Source: SpSt-333 sp040751955 (lineage in GTDB: Bacteria > Bacteroidota > Ignavibacteria > UBA10030 > UBA8401). From it: a stretch of 64,000 nt of DNA. The notes under the pieces were generated by a model that worked only from the letters and a program-made list of their open reading frames with translations, did not search any database and was not told the DNA's origin. This document shows positions 52,091 to 60,870 of the stretch, one piece after another. The stretch is from contig JBFMFY010000008.1 in the NCBI GenBank assembly GCA_040751955.1, forward strand, positions 15,667-79,666, read 5' to 3'. The translations under genes were made by a program, and so were the position numbers. Numbering within the stretch: the stretch's first letter is position 1; each line of letters opens with the position of its first letter.

Positions 52091-52101
52091 GTTCAAGAAT
52101 T

Positions 52102-53460
52102 ATGGCAAAAGCAATTACAAAATACGTCTGTCAATCGTGCGGGTACGTTTCTCCCCGATGGATCGGCAAATGCCCGAATTGCAACGAATGGAACACATTC
52201 GTCGAAGAAGCGCCTGTACCGGCATCGATTGCACGAAAATCCGGCGGAATTTCGTCGAAATTAAATCCAATACCGTTGTCCGAAGTTGACGGTATTACCG
52301 ACGCGCGGTTTTCGACCGAGATTGCTGAGTTTGATCGTGTGCTCGGTGGTGGAATTGTCTCAGGAAGCGTAATTCTGCTCGGCGGCGATCCGGGAATCGG
52401 AAAATCGACTCTGATGTTGCAGGTTGCACTTCATTTGAAAAAGAAAGTGGTTCTGTATGTTACGGGAGAAGAATCGCCGAAGCAGGTGAAACTTCGCGCT
52501 GAGCGGCTTGGGAAAATTTCGGATACCATCCAGCTTCTCGCCGAGACGAATCTTGAAATCGTCGCCGATATCATCGAGCGCGGAACACCCGATCTTGTCA
52601 TTGTTGATTCAATTCAAACACTCTTTCATCCGAATCTCGAAAGTGCACCGGGAAGTGTCGGGCAAGTGCGTGAATCAACCGCGTTGCTTACGCGCATCGC
52701 AAAGACAAAGCAAATTCCAATCATCCTCATCGGTCATGTTACAAAAGAAGGTGTGATTGCCGGTCCGCGCGTTATCGAGCACATGGTTGATACCGTGCTG
52801 CAATTTGAAGGAGAGAGACATTACGCGTACAGGATTTTGCGCGGAATAAAGAATCGTTTTGGCTCGACGAACGAGATCGGTATCTTTGAAATGCACGACA
52901 CCGGATTGCGCGAAGTGTTGAATCCGTCAGAAGTGTTCCTCTCCGAACGGACATACGGTTCCAGCGGAGCAACGATTGTTGCAAGCATGGAAGGGACACG
53001 CCCGATATTGATTGAGGTGCAGGCATTGGTCTCAACAAGCAATTACGGCATGCCGCAACGCACTGCGACCGGATTTGATTTACGACGTCTGTCAATGTTA
53101 CTTGCAGTGTTGGACAAACGAGTCGGTATCAACACGGGGGCACAAGATGTGTTCGTGAATGTCGCCGGCGGTATCCGAATCGATGAGCCTGCTGCTGATC
53201 TCGGCATTGCGTCATCCATTGTTTCATCGTTGCGTGATGTGCCCGTCGATTCGCAAACAGTTGCTATCGGCGAGATCGGTCTTGGTGGTGAAATTCGCAC
53301 GATTGCTCATTGCGACAAACGTGTGCAGGAAGCGGCGAAACTGGGATTCAAGACAATCATCATCCCGAAGACGAATGCAAAGAAAATGAAACCGTCGAAC
53401 GGAATCTCGATCGTCGGAGTGGAGACAATTCAGGAAGCGATGAAACAACTTATTGCATAA
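52102..53460 (+). CDS. radA: DNA repair protein RadA
   Basis: A hexameric DnaB-like ATPase that drives branch migration in recombination. The 452-residue chain has an N-terminal zinc finger (Cys10, 13, 24, 27), a RecA-like core with Walker A 'GGDPGIGKSTL', the RadA motif 'KNRFGSTNEIG', and a C-terminal Lon-protease-like domain ('VNVAGGIRIDEPAADLGIA'). It has full family length. A perfect palindrome sits just upstream of the start. It is followed 9 nt later by guaD. Confidence 0.97.
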   Translation: MAKAITKYVCQSCGYVSPRWIGKCPNCNEWNTFVEEAPVPASIARKSGGISSKLNPIPLSEVDGITDARFSTEIAEFDRVLGGGIVSGSVILLGGDPGIGKSTLMLQVALHLKKKVVLYVTGEESPKQVKLRAERLGKISDTIQLLAETNLEIVADIIERGTPDLVIVDSIQTLFHPNLESAPGSVGQVRESTALLTRIAKTKQIPIILIGHVTKEGVIAGPRVIEHMVDTVLQFEGERHYAYRILRGIKNRFGSTNEIGIFEMHDTGLREVLNPSEVFLSERTYGSSGATIVASMEGTRPILIEVQALVSTSNYGMPQRTATGFDLRRLSMLLAVLDKRVGINTGAQDVFVNVAGGIRIDEPAADLGIASSIVSSLRDVPVDSQTVAIGEIGLGGEIRTIAHCDKRVQEAAKLGFKTIIIPKTNAKKMKPSNGISIVGVETIQEAMKQLIA

Positions 53461-53469
53461 ATCTATTCT

Positions 53470-53937
53470 ATGAACGCAGAATTCATGTGGGAAGCGATAC
53501 GGCTTTCGCAGCAAAATATTCGTGACGGCAAAGGGGGTCCTTTTGCGTGTGTGATCGTGAAAGAGGGGAAGATCGTTGCGCGCGGGACGAATCTTGTGAC
53601 ATCAACCAATGATCCGACGGCGCATGCTGAAGTTGTGGCAATCCGTGAAGCGTGCAAAGTGTTGGGAACATTTCAATTGAACGGTTGCGAAGTCTATACA
53701 ACCTGCGAGCCATGTCCAATGTGCCTCGGCGCCATCTATTGGGCACGTCCTGACAGAATTTATTTTGCAAACAGCAGGGAAGATGCGGCAAAGATCGGTT
53801 TCGACGATCTTTTTCTGTACGAAGAACTCCCGCGAAAAATTTCGGAACGAAAAATTCCGACACAACAACTGATGAGAGAAGAAGCGCTTGCTGCGTTTCG
53901 CGAGTGGGAACAAAAACAGGATAAAACGCACTACTGA
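53470..53937 (+). CDS. guaD: Guanine deaminase, cytidine-deaminase fold
   Basis: Converts guanine to xanthine plus ammonia in purine salvage. The 155-residue protein has the zinc-site motifs 'PTAHAEVVAIREACK' (His and catalytic Glu) and 'TCEPCPMCLGAIYWARP' (two Cys). The segments 'SREDAAKIGFDD' and 'ERKIPTQQL' closely follow the Bacillus subtilis GuaD pattern as I remember it, which separates it from TadA tRNA deaminases. There is no clear ribosome site before ATG 53470. It is probably co-transcribed with radA. Confidence 0.88.
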   Translation: MNAEFMWEAIRLSQQNIRDGKGGPFACVIVKEGKIVARGTNLVTSTNDPTAHAEVVAIREACKVLGTFQLNGCEVYTTCEPCPMCLGAIYWARPDRIYFANSREDAAKIGFDDLFLYEELPRKISERKIPTQQLMREEALAAFREWEQKQDKTHY

Positions 53938-54027
53938 TGTGTACGAAGGGATTCACGATCCGGGTTTCAAGATGAAAAAGGCTGCCAAGAAATTATATAG
54001 ATAGCCGTTTTTTATAAATAGAGAATA

Positions 54028-54140
54028 GTCATACTGAGCAAGATGTCGCCGCTATAAAAAATCCTTCGACACATGCCCATAAAAAAGCATCGGCATTGCT
54101 CAGGATGACTACAGACGGCGGCATCGCGTCGAAGTATGAC
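54028..54140. repeat. Nested inverted-repeat element with 'gctcaggatgac'-type ends
   Basis: The guaD-rdgB gap holds GTCATACTGAGCA (54028-54040), a near-perfect inverted copy TGCTCAGGATGAC (54097-54109), an ATCCTTCGAC block (54061-54070) and a second end GCGTCGAAGTATGAC (54126-54140). These blocks match the style of small dispersed intergenic palindromes seen in many genomes (ATCCTTCGAC...GCTCAGGATGAC). No ORF lies inside. It is probably a non-autonomous repeat unit. Confidence 0.6.
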
Positions 54141-54192
54141 TTAAAAACACAAAACGATTTAGAGAGAACCTGACAAGCATCTCGAGCATCCA

Positions 54193-54780
54193 ATGAATAA
54201 ACTTCTTCTTGCTACCAACAACAAACATAAGGTGGAAGAGATCAGCCACCTGCTTGCAGATTTGCAGTGGGACATTCTCAGTCTTCGCGAAGTGCCCAAC
54301 GCACCGGTGACGGATGAAGATCAACCGACGATCGAGGGGAATGCATTGAAAAAAGCGCGCGAAGCATTCCGATCGACAGGGATCCTTTCGCTTGCCGATG
54401 ATACGGGATTGGAGTGCTATTTTCTCGAGTTGAATCCGGGAGTCGTTTCTGCGAGGTATGCCGGGGAGAAAGCATCCTACGCGGATAACAACAAGAAATT
54501 ATTGCGTGCACTCAAGGGGGTTCCGCCGCGTCATCGCAATGCCCGGTTTCGGACTGTCGTGGCAATCGTCGGTAAGAATATAGAAAAAATCTTTGAAGGA
54601 AGAGTTGAAGGAAGGATACTTGAAGTTCCTCGCGGTACAAACGGCTTCGGGTACGATCCACTTTTTGTACCTCGCGGATATGACAGATCCTACGCCGAAA
54701 TGACCATCAATGAAAAAAATAATTTGAGCCACCGTGCAGAAGCGTTGAGAAAGGCAAAAGAGTTTTTAAAAACAATGTAA
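54193..54780 (+). CDS. rdgB: XTP/dITP pyrophosphatase (RdgB/HAM1)
   Basis: Hydrolyses non-canonical purine nucleotides (XTP, dITP, ITP) to monophosphates, keeping them out of DNA and RNA. The 195-residue chain has the 'LLATNNKHKVEEI' N-terminal nucleotide motif, 'LADDTGLECYFL', 'PGVVSARYAGEKAS', and 'GTNGFGYDPLFVP' with 'EMTINEKNNLSHRAEAL' at the C-terminus. All family blocks are present and the length is normal. No ribosome site is visible before ATG 54193. Confidence 0.96.
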   Translation: MNKLLLATNNKHKVEEISHLLADLQWDILSLREVPNAPVTDEDQPTIEGNALKKAREAFRSTGILSLADDTGLECYFLELNPGVVSARYAGEKASYADNNKKLLRALKGVPPRHRNARFRTVVAIVGKNIEKIFEGRVEGRILEVPRGTNGFGYDPLFVPRGYDRSYAEMTINEKNNLSHRAEALRKAKEFLKTM

Positions 54781-54934
54781 GGAGGGCAGCAGGTTTTGTC
54801 CGTTTCTCTTTTTCCTGTATGTACTGTTGAAAAATTTTGCTTGTAAATATTTCCTTTCAGATGAATTTTTTTCCGATGTTCTTTCCTCCATTTTCCATTC
54901 CCGCTTAATCCCTTACAAGAAATCCAGAAAATTT

Positions 54935-54973
54935 CTGTAGTACCGCCTGTAGCACTTCTGAACGACGGGTGCT
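54935..54973 (+). promoter_or_regulatory. Possible upstream activator site for the sigma-54 promoter
   Basis: A direct repeat CTGTAG(T/C)AC occurs twice, 12 nt apart (54935-54943, 54947-54955). The AGCAC of the second copy is mirrored by GTGCT at 54969-54973. The block sits ~20-55 nt upstream of the sigma-54-like element. That is closer than a usual enhancer, so the role is uncertain. Confidence 0.25.
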
Positions 54974-54990
54974 GATGTGTATTTTTTAAC

Positions 54991-55006
54991 TGGCATGTTT
55001 GTTGCC
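54991..55006 (+). promoter_or_regulatory. Sigma-54 (RpoN) -24/-12 promoter match
   Basis: TGGCATG-TTTG-TTGCC matches the RpoN consensus TGGCACG-N4-TTGCW at 10 of the 12 defined positions, including the invariant GG and GC with correct 10-nt separation. The predicted transcript start is about 55017. That leaves ~30 nt of leader with a GGGGTGA ribosome site before ATG 55046. Confidence 0.6.
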
Positions 55007-55045
55007 TTTTTACAATTGAGAATCACTAGCATATCGGGGTGAAGC

Positions 55046-55774
55046 ATGGCTCAATTTACAATCAATACTTTCATTGATTCTGCAATTCGGGACGGCGAAT
55101 CGTGCCAGTACAGAGTAATGGAGTACGCAAAGAACTGTACGGCAGAATTCGGAAGGAATAAAGTTTACCCTGCGTTGTCGGAGTTGATTGATCTGGTGAA
55201 CGGGTTGGAACAATTTCTTGAAAGGAAGAATACGTTTCATGCACAATTGCCGCAAACGATCAAGGAGATTGATCTTGAGAAACGTGAAATTGTCTTTGAA
55301 TCGCAATTCAACGAATACCCTGATCTTCTGCGCATTGAAGAATTGGTTCAGTGGGCGCTGCCGCTGCTGAAGCAGTGCATCAATGAAGGAATCTCTATCT
55401 ATGATTTCGTCGAAGACAATGTTTCCGTTTCGGGCGTCGGTATTTTACCGATCTACAAAGACGAAGGGTATTGTATCATTCCCGAACATCGTGCGTTCAT
55501 GATTCACTACATGTATTATCAAGTTTCGCTCTATGCATCGGGGAATGAAAAATTCCGGACACTGAAAACTTCATTCGTTGAATCAAAACAGAAAACTATT
55601 CTGGATATTTCCCCAGTGTCGTTGAAGCAGGATTTCATCAGCCGTCATGGAGATCTGCCGAATCCTGCGACGTATGTCTGCGAGACCGAACTCGACTTTC
55701 CGCTTCACGAGACGATTTTGCCTGTGGTGAAACGAAAGTTACTTGCTAATATTACATCGTCAGCAGTACACTAA
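55046..55774 (+). CDS. Conserved-looking protein of unknown family
   Basis: A 242-residue soluble protein without signal peptide or membrane segments. I do not recognise it. It is mixed alpha/beta, with an acidic central part ('LDLEKREIVFESQFNEYPDLLRI'-like helix-strand pattern), 'DNVSVSGVGILPIYKDEGYCIIPEH' near residue 140 and a C-terminal 'NPATYVCETELDFPLHETILPV'. The segment 'GYCIIPEHRAFMIHYMYYQV' suggests a ligand-binding or PAS/GAF-like sheet, but this is weak. It is a single gene with its own GGGGTGA ribosome site behind a sigma-54-like promoter, so it is probably expressed on a specific signal. Confidence 0.75.
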   Translation: MAQFTINTFIDSAIRDGESCQYRVMEYAKNCTAEFGRNKVYPALSELIDLVNGLEQFLERKNTFHAQLPQTIKEIDLEKREIVFESQFNEYPDLLRIEELVQWALPLLKQCINEGISIYDFVEDNVSVSGVGILPIYKDEGYCIIPEHRAFMIHYMYYQVSLYASGNEKFRTLKTSFVESKQKTILDISPVSLKQDFISRHGDLPNPATYVCETELDFPLHETILPVVKRKLLANITSSAVH

Positions 55775-55799
55775 AATGTACAGACAATGGGATCCTTCA

Positions 55800-56117
55800 T
55801 CATTCGATTGTCACAGCAGTCCCGCTTGCACTCACCATCAACATAGAACCATTGCCAACTGTTTCGTAATCCAAATCGACGCCGATAACGGCATTTGCGC
55901 CAAGCGAACGCGCCTGCATCTGCATCTCCTCCAGTGCGATATCTTTTGCCTTGCGCAGCTCATGTTCATACGCTGCCGATCTGCCGCCAACTATGTCCCG
56001 GATTCCGGCAAAGAAATCCTTGAAAATATTCGCTCCCAAAATCGCTTCGCCGCTGACGAGTCCGTAATATTTTGAGATCTTTTTGCCTTCAATAGTGTTT
56101 GTCGTTGTCATAAGCAT
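55800..56117 (-). CDS. YbjQ/UPF0145-family protein
   Basis: A 105-residue small soluble protein of the YbjQ (UPF0145) family, annotated in databases as a putative heavy-metal-binding protein but without proven function. The family blocks 'GLVSGEAILGANIFKDFFAGIRDIVGGRS', 'MQMQARSLGANAVIGVDLDYE' and the C-terminal 'MLMVSASGTAVTI' are all present. Members form pentameric rings. Either ATG 56117 or 56111 could be the start. It converges with the unknown gene ending at 55774. Confidence 0.88.
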   Translation of the reverse strand: MLMTTTNTIEGKKISKYYGLVSGEAILGANIFKDFFAGIRDIVGGRSAAYEHELRKAKDIALEEMQMQARSLGANAVIGVDLDYETVGNGSMLMVSASGTAVTIE

Positions 56118-56200
56118 TGTTGTTCTCCTGTTGTGATTCGTTCAAATATACAGTTCTTTTTTGTGAAAAGGTTGCACGATTTGTCTTTCTTCTTGAAATA

Positions 56201-56233
56201 AAAAAGCGCTCACGTTATCTGTGAGCGCTTTTT
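56201..56233 (-). terminator. Rho-independent terminator of the minus-strand secreted-protein gene
   Basis: A perfect 13-bp stem AAAAAGCGCTCAC / GTGAGCGCTTTTT (56201-56213 with 56221-56233) has a 7-nt loop. Read on the minus strand it ends in a T run, downstream of the gene at 56276-56713. Confidence 0.92.
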
Positions 56234-56275
56234 GCATGTGATAATAGGTCGTTTGAGGATGATTATCGCATCCCG

Positions 56276-56713
56276 TTAATATTTCGGCTTGTCCGATTTT
56301 TCAACCACTTCTTCGATGGAAGTGACCGCAATAGTATCGCCGTAACGTCTTCCTATGACGATCACCCTGATTCCAGTCTCCTTATTGGAGTCCCGGACGA
56401 TCGCTTGTGCTCTTCCGTTACCGGTCGCATCCAGTTTGAACCATTCGTTGCCGACCAACAGACTGAAACCGTTCGCAACTCCCAGGCTGACGGCATTCGC
56501 TTTCGGGTACTCGGCTGCTTTTTTCTCTGCGTTCAGCGGATCGTTCCCGATATCGGAGGCTGTCCTGCTGTCAACAAGATAGCCCTCCCAGGTAAGTTCC
56601 TGCATCTGCGTTTGTGCAGGATCCTGGTTCCATTTCCCCATTCCCGTTTCCTGAGCAATCGTTAGTCCGAATAACGAAGCAACGATTGCCGCCACCACGA
56701 TGTTCCTTTTCAT
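56276..56713 (-). CDS. Small secreted protein of unknown function
   Basis: A 145-residue protein with a signal peptide (MKRNIVVAAIVASLFGLTIAQ) and a compact domain beginning 'ELTWEGYLVDSRTASDIGN' and ending in strand-rich 'IRVIVIGRRYGDTIAVTSIEEV'. I do not recognise a characterised family. ATG 56713 is chosen over the longer frame because GGAGGG lies just upstream and the signal peptide starts there. It is a single gene with its own terminator. Confidence 0.82.
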   Translation of the reverse strand: MKRNIVVAAIVASLFGLTIAQETGMGKWNQDPAQTQMQELTWEGYLVDSRTASDIGNDPLNAEKKAAEYPKANAVSLGVANGFSLLVGNEWFKLDATGNGRAQAIVRDSNKETGIRVIVIGRRYGDTIAVTSIEEVVEKSDKPKY

Positions 56714-56952
56714 ATAACCCTCCGAGAGAATGTTGATAAAATCTATTCGTCCGATGTCATCATCGGACACGAACAGTCGCGGCAGTTGTTGCCGCTTTCC
56801 AGTAAAGATACAGTTATACCCGAACCGCAAACAAGTTAAATTTTGTTAAGAGAAATTTTTTGATAAATTATTCTTACAGTAATGTGTTGATGACTTATTG
56901 TCCGCAGGATATCGGTGACTCACAAAATAATTTCACAACGTACGGGTGATGA

Positions 56953-57591
56953 ATGGATAAAAAAAACAAAAACAGATTTCTAGTACTCTTTGCATTTGCA
57001 GCGGCATTTGCTTTTGTTGAATCATCGGTGGTTGTGTATCTTCGAGCATTGTACTATCCCGATGGATTTTATTTTCCGCTTAAAGTGATTCAACCGGATC
57101 ATCTTTTTGTTGAGCTGGCAAGAGAAGCTGCAACAATCATCATGCTTGTTGCAGCGGGAATGATCGCCGGCGAACACCGATGGGAGAGGTTCAGTTATTT
57201 CATCTTTGTGTTTGGCGTGTGGGATATCTTCTACTATGTCTGGCTGAAAGTTATTCTGGATTGGCCACGATCGTTGTTTGATTGGGATATTCTGTTTCTC
57301 ATTCCGATGCCGTGGATCGGTCCCGTCATTGTTCCGGTACTTATTTCATTTTTTTTTATTGCAGCAAGTATTCTCATTGTGATGAAAGAGCGGGGAAGTT
57401 TTCACCCTTCGCGGACGGTGTGGATACCGGCGATTGTTGGAAGCGGGTTGATTCTATATTCCTTTATGCAAGATACTGACGCGACACTGCTGCTTGCAAT
57501 ACCACAGCCATATCTGTACGGATATTTTATTGCCGGATTTGCACTGTACTGCGTTGCGCTCATTATTTCCCTTCGCACACCGGCAACATAA
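56953..57591 (+). CDS. Integral membrane protein of unknown function
   Basis: A 212-residue protein with about six hydrophobic segments: 'FLVLFAFAAAFAFVESSVVVYL', 'AATIIMLVAAGMIAG', 'YFIFVFGVWDIFYYVWL', 'GPVIVPVLISFFFIAASILIV' and others. Conserved-looking polar and aromatic residues sit in the membrane (E-x-x-R near residue 56, 'DIFYYVWLK', 'PMPWIGPV'). I do not recognise a family. A GGGTGATG sequence precedes ATG 56953. It is a single gene convergent with the RND operon. Confidence 0.8.
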   Translation: MDKKNKNRFLVLFAFAAAFAFVESSVVVYLRALYYPDGFYFPLKVIQPDHLFVELAREAATIIMLVAAGMIAGEHRWERFSYFIFVFGVWDIFYYVWLKVILDWPRSLFDWDILFLIPMPWIGPVIVPVLISFFFIAASILIVMKERGSFHPSRTVWIPAIVGSGLILYSFMQDTDATLLLAIPQPYLYGYFIAGFALYCVALIISLRTPAT

Positions 57592-57605
57592 CTGTTTAAA
57601 ATAAA

Positions 57606-57629
57606 AAGTGCGGATGTTCATCCGCACTT
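57606..57629 (-). terminator. Rho-independent terminator of the RND efflux operon
   Basis: The stem AAGTGCGGATG / CATCCGCACTT (57606-57616 with 57619-57629) leaves too small a loop for the full 11 bp, so the closing G-C pair probably opens to give a TGTTCA-type loop. On the minus strand it is followed by TTTTTATTTT, so it terminates the efflux operon. On the plus strand it may also attenuate the membrane-protein gene. Confidence 0.85.
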
Positions 57630-57654
57630 GTCATACGATAATAATAATCTGCGG

Positions 57655-60600
57655 TTAATGCGTATTGAATGCTTCCAATTCCCCGACCGGATTTACCGAT
57701 GCACCATCGGTGCCGTTTCCGTTTTTTCTGAATCGTGCAAACATTCCCGAAGGATGCTTGAAGAGTGCCGGTATTCTGGTTTTCCATTCATCCACTTTCA
57801 TATATACAACAGGAACAAGAAGCAATGTCAGGAACATGGAACTTGTTAATCCACCGACAAGCACCCATGCCAATCCCGTCTTCCACTCACCACCTGCCGA
57901 TTTGGACAATGCAATCGGCAGCATGCCGAAGATCATCGTTAATGTTGTCATCAGGATCGGGCGAAGACGCGAAATACCTGCTTCGATCAATGCGTCGTAT
58001 GTGGATAGTCCACGTTCAAGTTTTGTCTGGTTGGTACGGTCAACAAGCAGAATAGCATTCTTTGCCACAAGTCCGATAAGCATCAGGAATCCGAGCATGG
58101 AGAAAATGCTGAGCGCTTTTCCTGTGATTGCAAGGGCAACGAATGCACCGATAATCGCCATCGGTATTGAGAACAAAACAACAAACGGGTAAACATACGA
58201 GTCGTACAGTGCGACCATAATGAGATACACGAACAAGATGCCCGCAAGCATTGCAAGTCCCATGCTTCCGAAACCTTCCTGCTGATTTTTCTCTTGTCCG
58301 AGATAGACGAGGGATACGCCGTCAGGAAGTTTTGTTTTTGCAAGATCACCTCTGAATTCCTGCACGATAGTGCCCGCCGGACGATTGACGATCTGCGAGT
58401 TCACATACAGCACATTGATGCGATCTTGCCGCTGCAACTTCGACGGTCCGGACGACTGGAAGATGTTTGCAAACTGCTTCAGTTCTATCTGCTGTCCGCG
58501 GTTGTTCATGAATGTAATGCTGCCGAGATCGGAAGTCTGTGAACGGTCAAATTCATCCAGTTGAATGCGGATGGTATATTCGTTAGTACCGTCGCGATAC
58601 TTCGATTCATCATCTCCAGCAAGCGCAACGCGTAACGCAGCACCGACTTCAGCAACAGACAAGCCGAATTGCGCCATCTTAGCCCGATCGATATCGATCT
58701 GCATTTCCGGTTTTCCCGCCTCAGCGGAAAGCCGCACGTCGGCAGTACCATCGATCCGTTCCAAAAGATTTTTTACGGTGTCAGCGCCAGCCTGCACCGC
58801 TTTCATTTCGGTGCCGGTTACAGCAATCTGAATCGGTGCCTGATCTGCCGCGCCGAAGATTCCGATCGGACTGACGTACACTTTTAATCCGGGGATCTCA
58901 CGAATCTTTTCTTTAATTTCCAATCCCACCTGTGTTGTTGATTTCTTCCGTTCTGTTTTCGGTACGAGTGCGACGTTCAATTGTACAACGTTGTTGCTTG
59001 AAGTACCGATGAATCCGTCTGCAGAGACACCGACGGTGGTGAATACCTTCTTCACCTCCGGCATCTCCGAAAGAATCTTTTCAACCGTCAGCGATGCCTG
59101 ATTTGTCTGCTCGATATTTGCTCCCGGAGGTAATTCAACGGTAACGCTGAACTCGCCCCTGTCAGTCTGAGAGAAAAATTCAAAGCCAATAAGACCAAGT
59201 GCGGGCAATGTAAACGATCCGAAGAACAATCCGACCGCAGTGAGAGCGACCCATCGTTTGTGTCCGAGAGACCATTTCAACAGTACGAGATAATGTTCCT
59301 GGAATTTGTGGTACAATTTTTCAAAACCGAGCGCAAATTTTCCCAGCAATGTCTTGTCGGTCAACCGTTCTACTTTCGCAAAGCGCGATGCGAGTACCGG
59401 TGTTATGGTGAATGAAACAAAGAGACTCATCAATGTTGAGCCGACGATGACAAGTGCAAACTCGCGCATGATGTTGCCGACAATTCCGCCGACAAGAGAG
59501 AGAGGAAGAAACACTACGACGTCCACCAATGTAATGGACAGTGCTGCAAAACCGATCTCGTTTCGCCCACGAAGTGCGGCGGCTCGTTTCTCTTCTCCCT
59601 TTTCGAGGTGGTGATAAATGTTCTCAAGTACCACAATTGAGTCGTCAACGAGAATGCCGATGACCAGCGAAAGGCCGAGCAGCGTCATCAGATTGAGTGA
59701 GAATCCCATTGCATAGACAAAAACAAACGTGGATATGATCGATGACGGAATCGCAATAAGCACGATAAGTGAATTTCTGAAGCTGTGGAGGAACAACAGC
59801 ATCACGATTGCGACCATGAAAATGGCAAGCACAAGATCGAATTTCACCGCGTTTGCCGCATCGAGTGTGAAGGTGGAACTGTCCTGTGCAATATCGAAGA
59901 GAATACCTTCATCCTTGAAATCGTTTTGGATCTTGATCAATTCGGCGCGTACAAGGGCGCTTACGTTCACGGCATTTGCGTCGGTCTGCTTGAGCAATTG
60001 AATTCCTACCGAGGTAACGCCGTTCACTCTGTTGAGCTGCGTATAATCTTTTACACCATCTTCAACTTCAGCAATGTCTCCAAGCCGCACATCGCCCCCC
60101 TGCCGCGACCGTGCGACGACGAGATTGCGCAGATCTTCGATCGAAGAGAATTTTCCCGCAACGCGGACAACGAACTGTCCGTCGGAATCTTTGATCTTTC
60201 CGGTCGGGAAGTCGAGGTTTGCATTCTTAATTCCTTGAGTGACTTGAAGAAGTGAAAGTCCGTAGTTTCTCAGTTTATGGATATCGAGATTCACTTTTAT
60301 TTCCCGCTCCTCACCCCCGCTCAGGATTACCTGTGCGACGCCGGGAACTTTGGAAATTCTCGGCTGCACGCGGTCTTTCATGAACTGGTAGAATTCGCGC
60401 GAGTCCATCTGGCTTGTGACACCGATACGCAAGACAGGTACTTCATCGATAGCGATCTTGGAAAGTGTCGGTTGTTTTGCGCCGCTGGGGAGCGTGGCAA
60501 CGATCTCACCCACTTTTCGCGTTGCATCTTGCAATACAATGTCTGTCTTTGCTGATTGTTTGAACTCAACGATGATGAGCGACATCCCTTCGAATGAGGT

Positions 60601-60846
60601 CGAACGGATCGCATCGATCTTATCGAGGCCCGACACTGCATCTTCGATCACTTTCGTGACGTTGTTTTCAACTTCGTACGGCGACGCGCCGGGATAGATG
60701 GTGCTGATCGTAATGACCGGCGGCGACATTTTCGGGAGCAGTTCGTAATTCAGCAGCGAATAACTGAAGAGCCCCAGCACGCCGAGTACCGTAAAAATTA
60801 CGACGATGATCGACGGGCGTTTGATTGCTAATTCTGTGAGTGTCAT
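57655..60846 (-). CDS. RND efflux transporter, inner-membrane pump (HAE1/AcrB type)
   Basis: A 1063-residue proton-driven pump exporting drugs or other amphiphiles. It has 12 membrane segments arranged 1 + 5 in each half, with two large periplasmic loops. The proton-relay pair is present in 'LVIGILVDDSIVVLENI', with a conserved C-terminal Lys/Thr helix. N-terminal 'AIKRPSIIVVIFTVLGVLGLFSY' and 'ISTIYPGASPYEVENNVTKVIEDAVSG' match the HAE families. The C-terminal 40 residues are polar with FRKNGNGTD. It is the last gene of TetR-OMF-MFP-RND, 24 nt after the adaptor gene. The substrate cannot be told. Confidence 0.96.
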   Translation of the reverse strand: MTLTELAIKRPSIIVVIFTVLGVLGLFSYSLLNYELLPKMSPPVITISTIYPGASPYEVENNVTKVIEDAVSGLDKIDAIRSTSFEGMSLIIVEFKQSAKTDIVLQDATRKVGEIVATLPSGAKQPTLSKIAIDEVPVLRIGVTSQMDSREFYQFMKDRVQPRISKVPGVAQVILSGGEEREIKVNLDIHKLRNYGLSLLQVTQGIKNANLDFPTGKIKDSDGQFVVRVAGKFSSIEDLRNLVVARSRQGGDVRLGDIAEVEDGVKDYTQLNRVNGVTSVGIQLLKQTDANAVNVSALVRAELIKIQNDFKDEGILFDIAQDSSTFTLDAANAVKFDLVLAIFMVAIVMLLFLHSFRNSLIVLIAIPSSIISTFVFVYAMGFSLNLMTLLGLSLVIGILVDDSIVVLENIYHHLEKGEEKRAAALRGRNEIGFAALSITLVDVVVFLPLSLVGGIVGNIMREFALVIVGSTLMSLFVSFTITPVLASRFAKVERLTDKTLLGKFALGFEKLYHKFQEHYLVLLKWSLGHKRWVALTAVGLFFGSFTLPALGLIGFEFFSQTDRGEFSVTVELPPGANIEQTNQASLTVEKILSEMPEVKKVFTTVGVSADGFIGTSSNNVVQLNVALVPKTERKKSTTQVGLEIKEKIREIPGLKVYVSPIGIFGAADQAPIQIAVTGTEMKAVQAGADTVKNLLERIDGTADVRLSAEAGKPEMQIDIDRAKMAQFGLSVAEVGAALRVALAGDDESKYRDGTNEYTIRIQLDEFDRSQTSDLGSITFMNNRGQQIELKQFANIFQSSGPSKLQRQDRINVLYVNSQIVNRPAGTIVQEFRGDLAKTKLPDGVSLVYLGQEKNQQEGFGSMGLAMLAGILFVYLIMVALYDSYVYPFVVLFSIPMAIIGAFVALAITGKALSIFSMLGFLMLIGLVAKNAILLVDRTNQTKLERGLSTYDALIEAGISRLRPILMTTLTMIFGMLPIALSKSAGGEWKTGLAWVLVGGLTSSMFLTLLLVPVVYMKVDEWKTRIPALFKHPSGMFARFRKNGNGTDGASVNPVGELEAFNTH

Positions 60847-60870
60847 AGTCTGTTCTCCTGCATCCTTCCG

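Noticed and set aside
53470..53937. tRNA adenosine deaminase TadA
   Set aside because: The zinc motifs are shared, but the C-terminal blocks (SREDAAKIGFDD, ERKIPTQQL) fit guanine deaminase.
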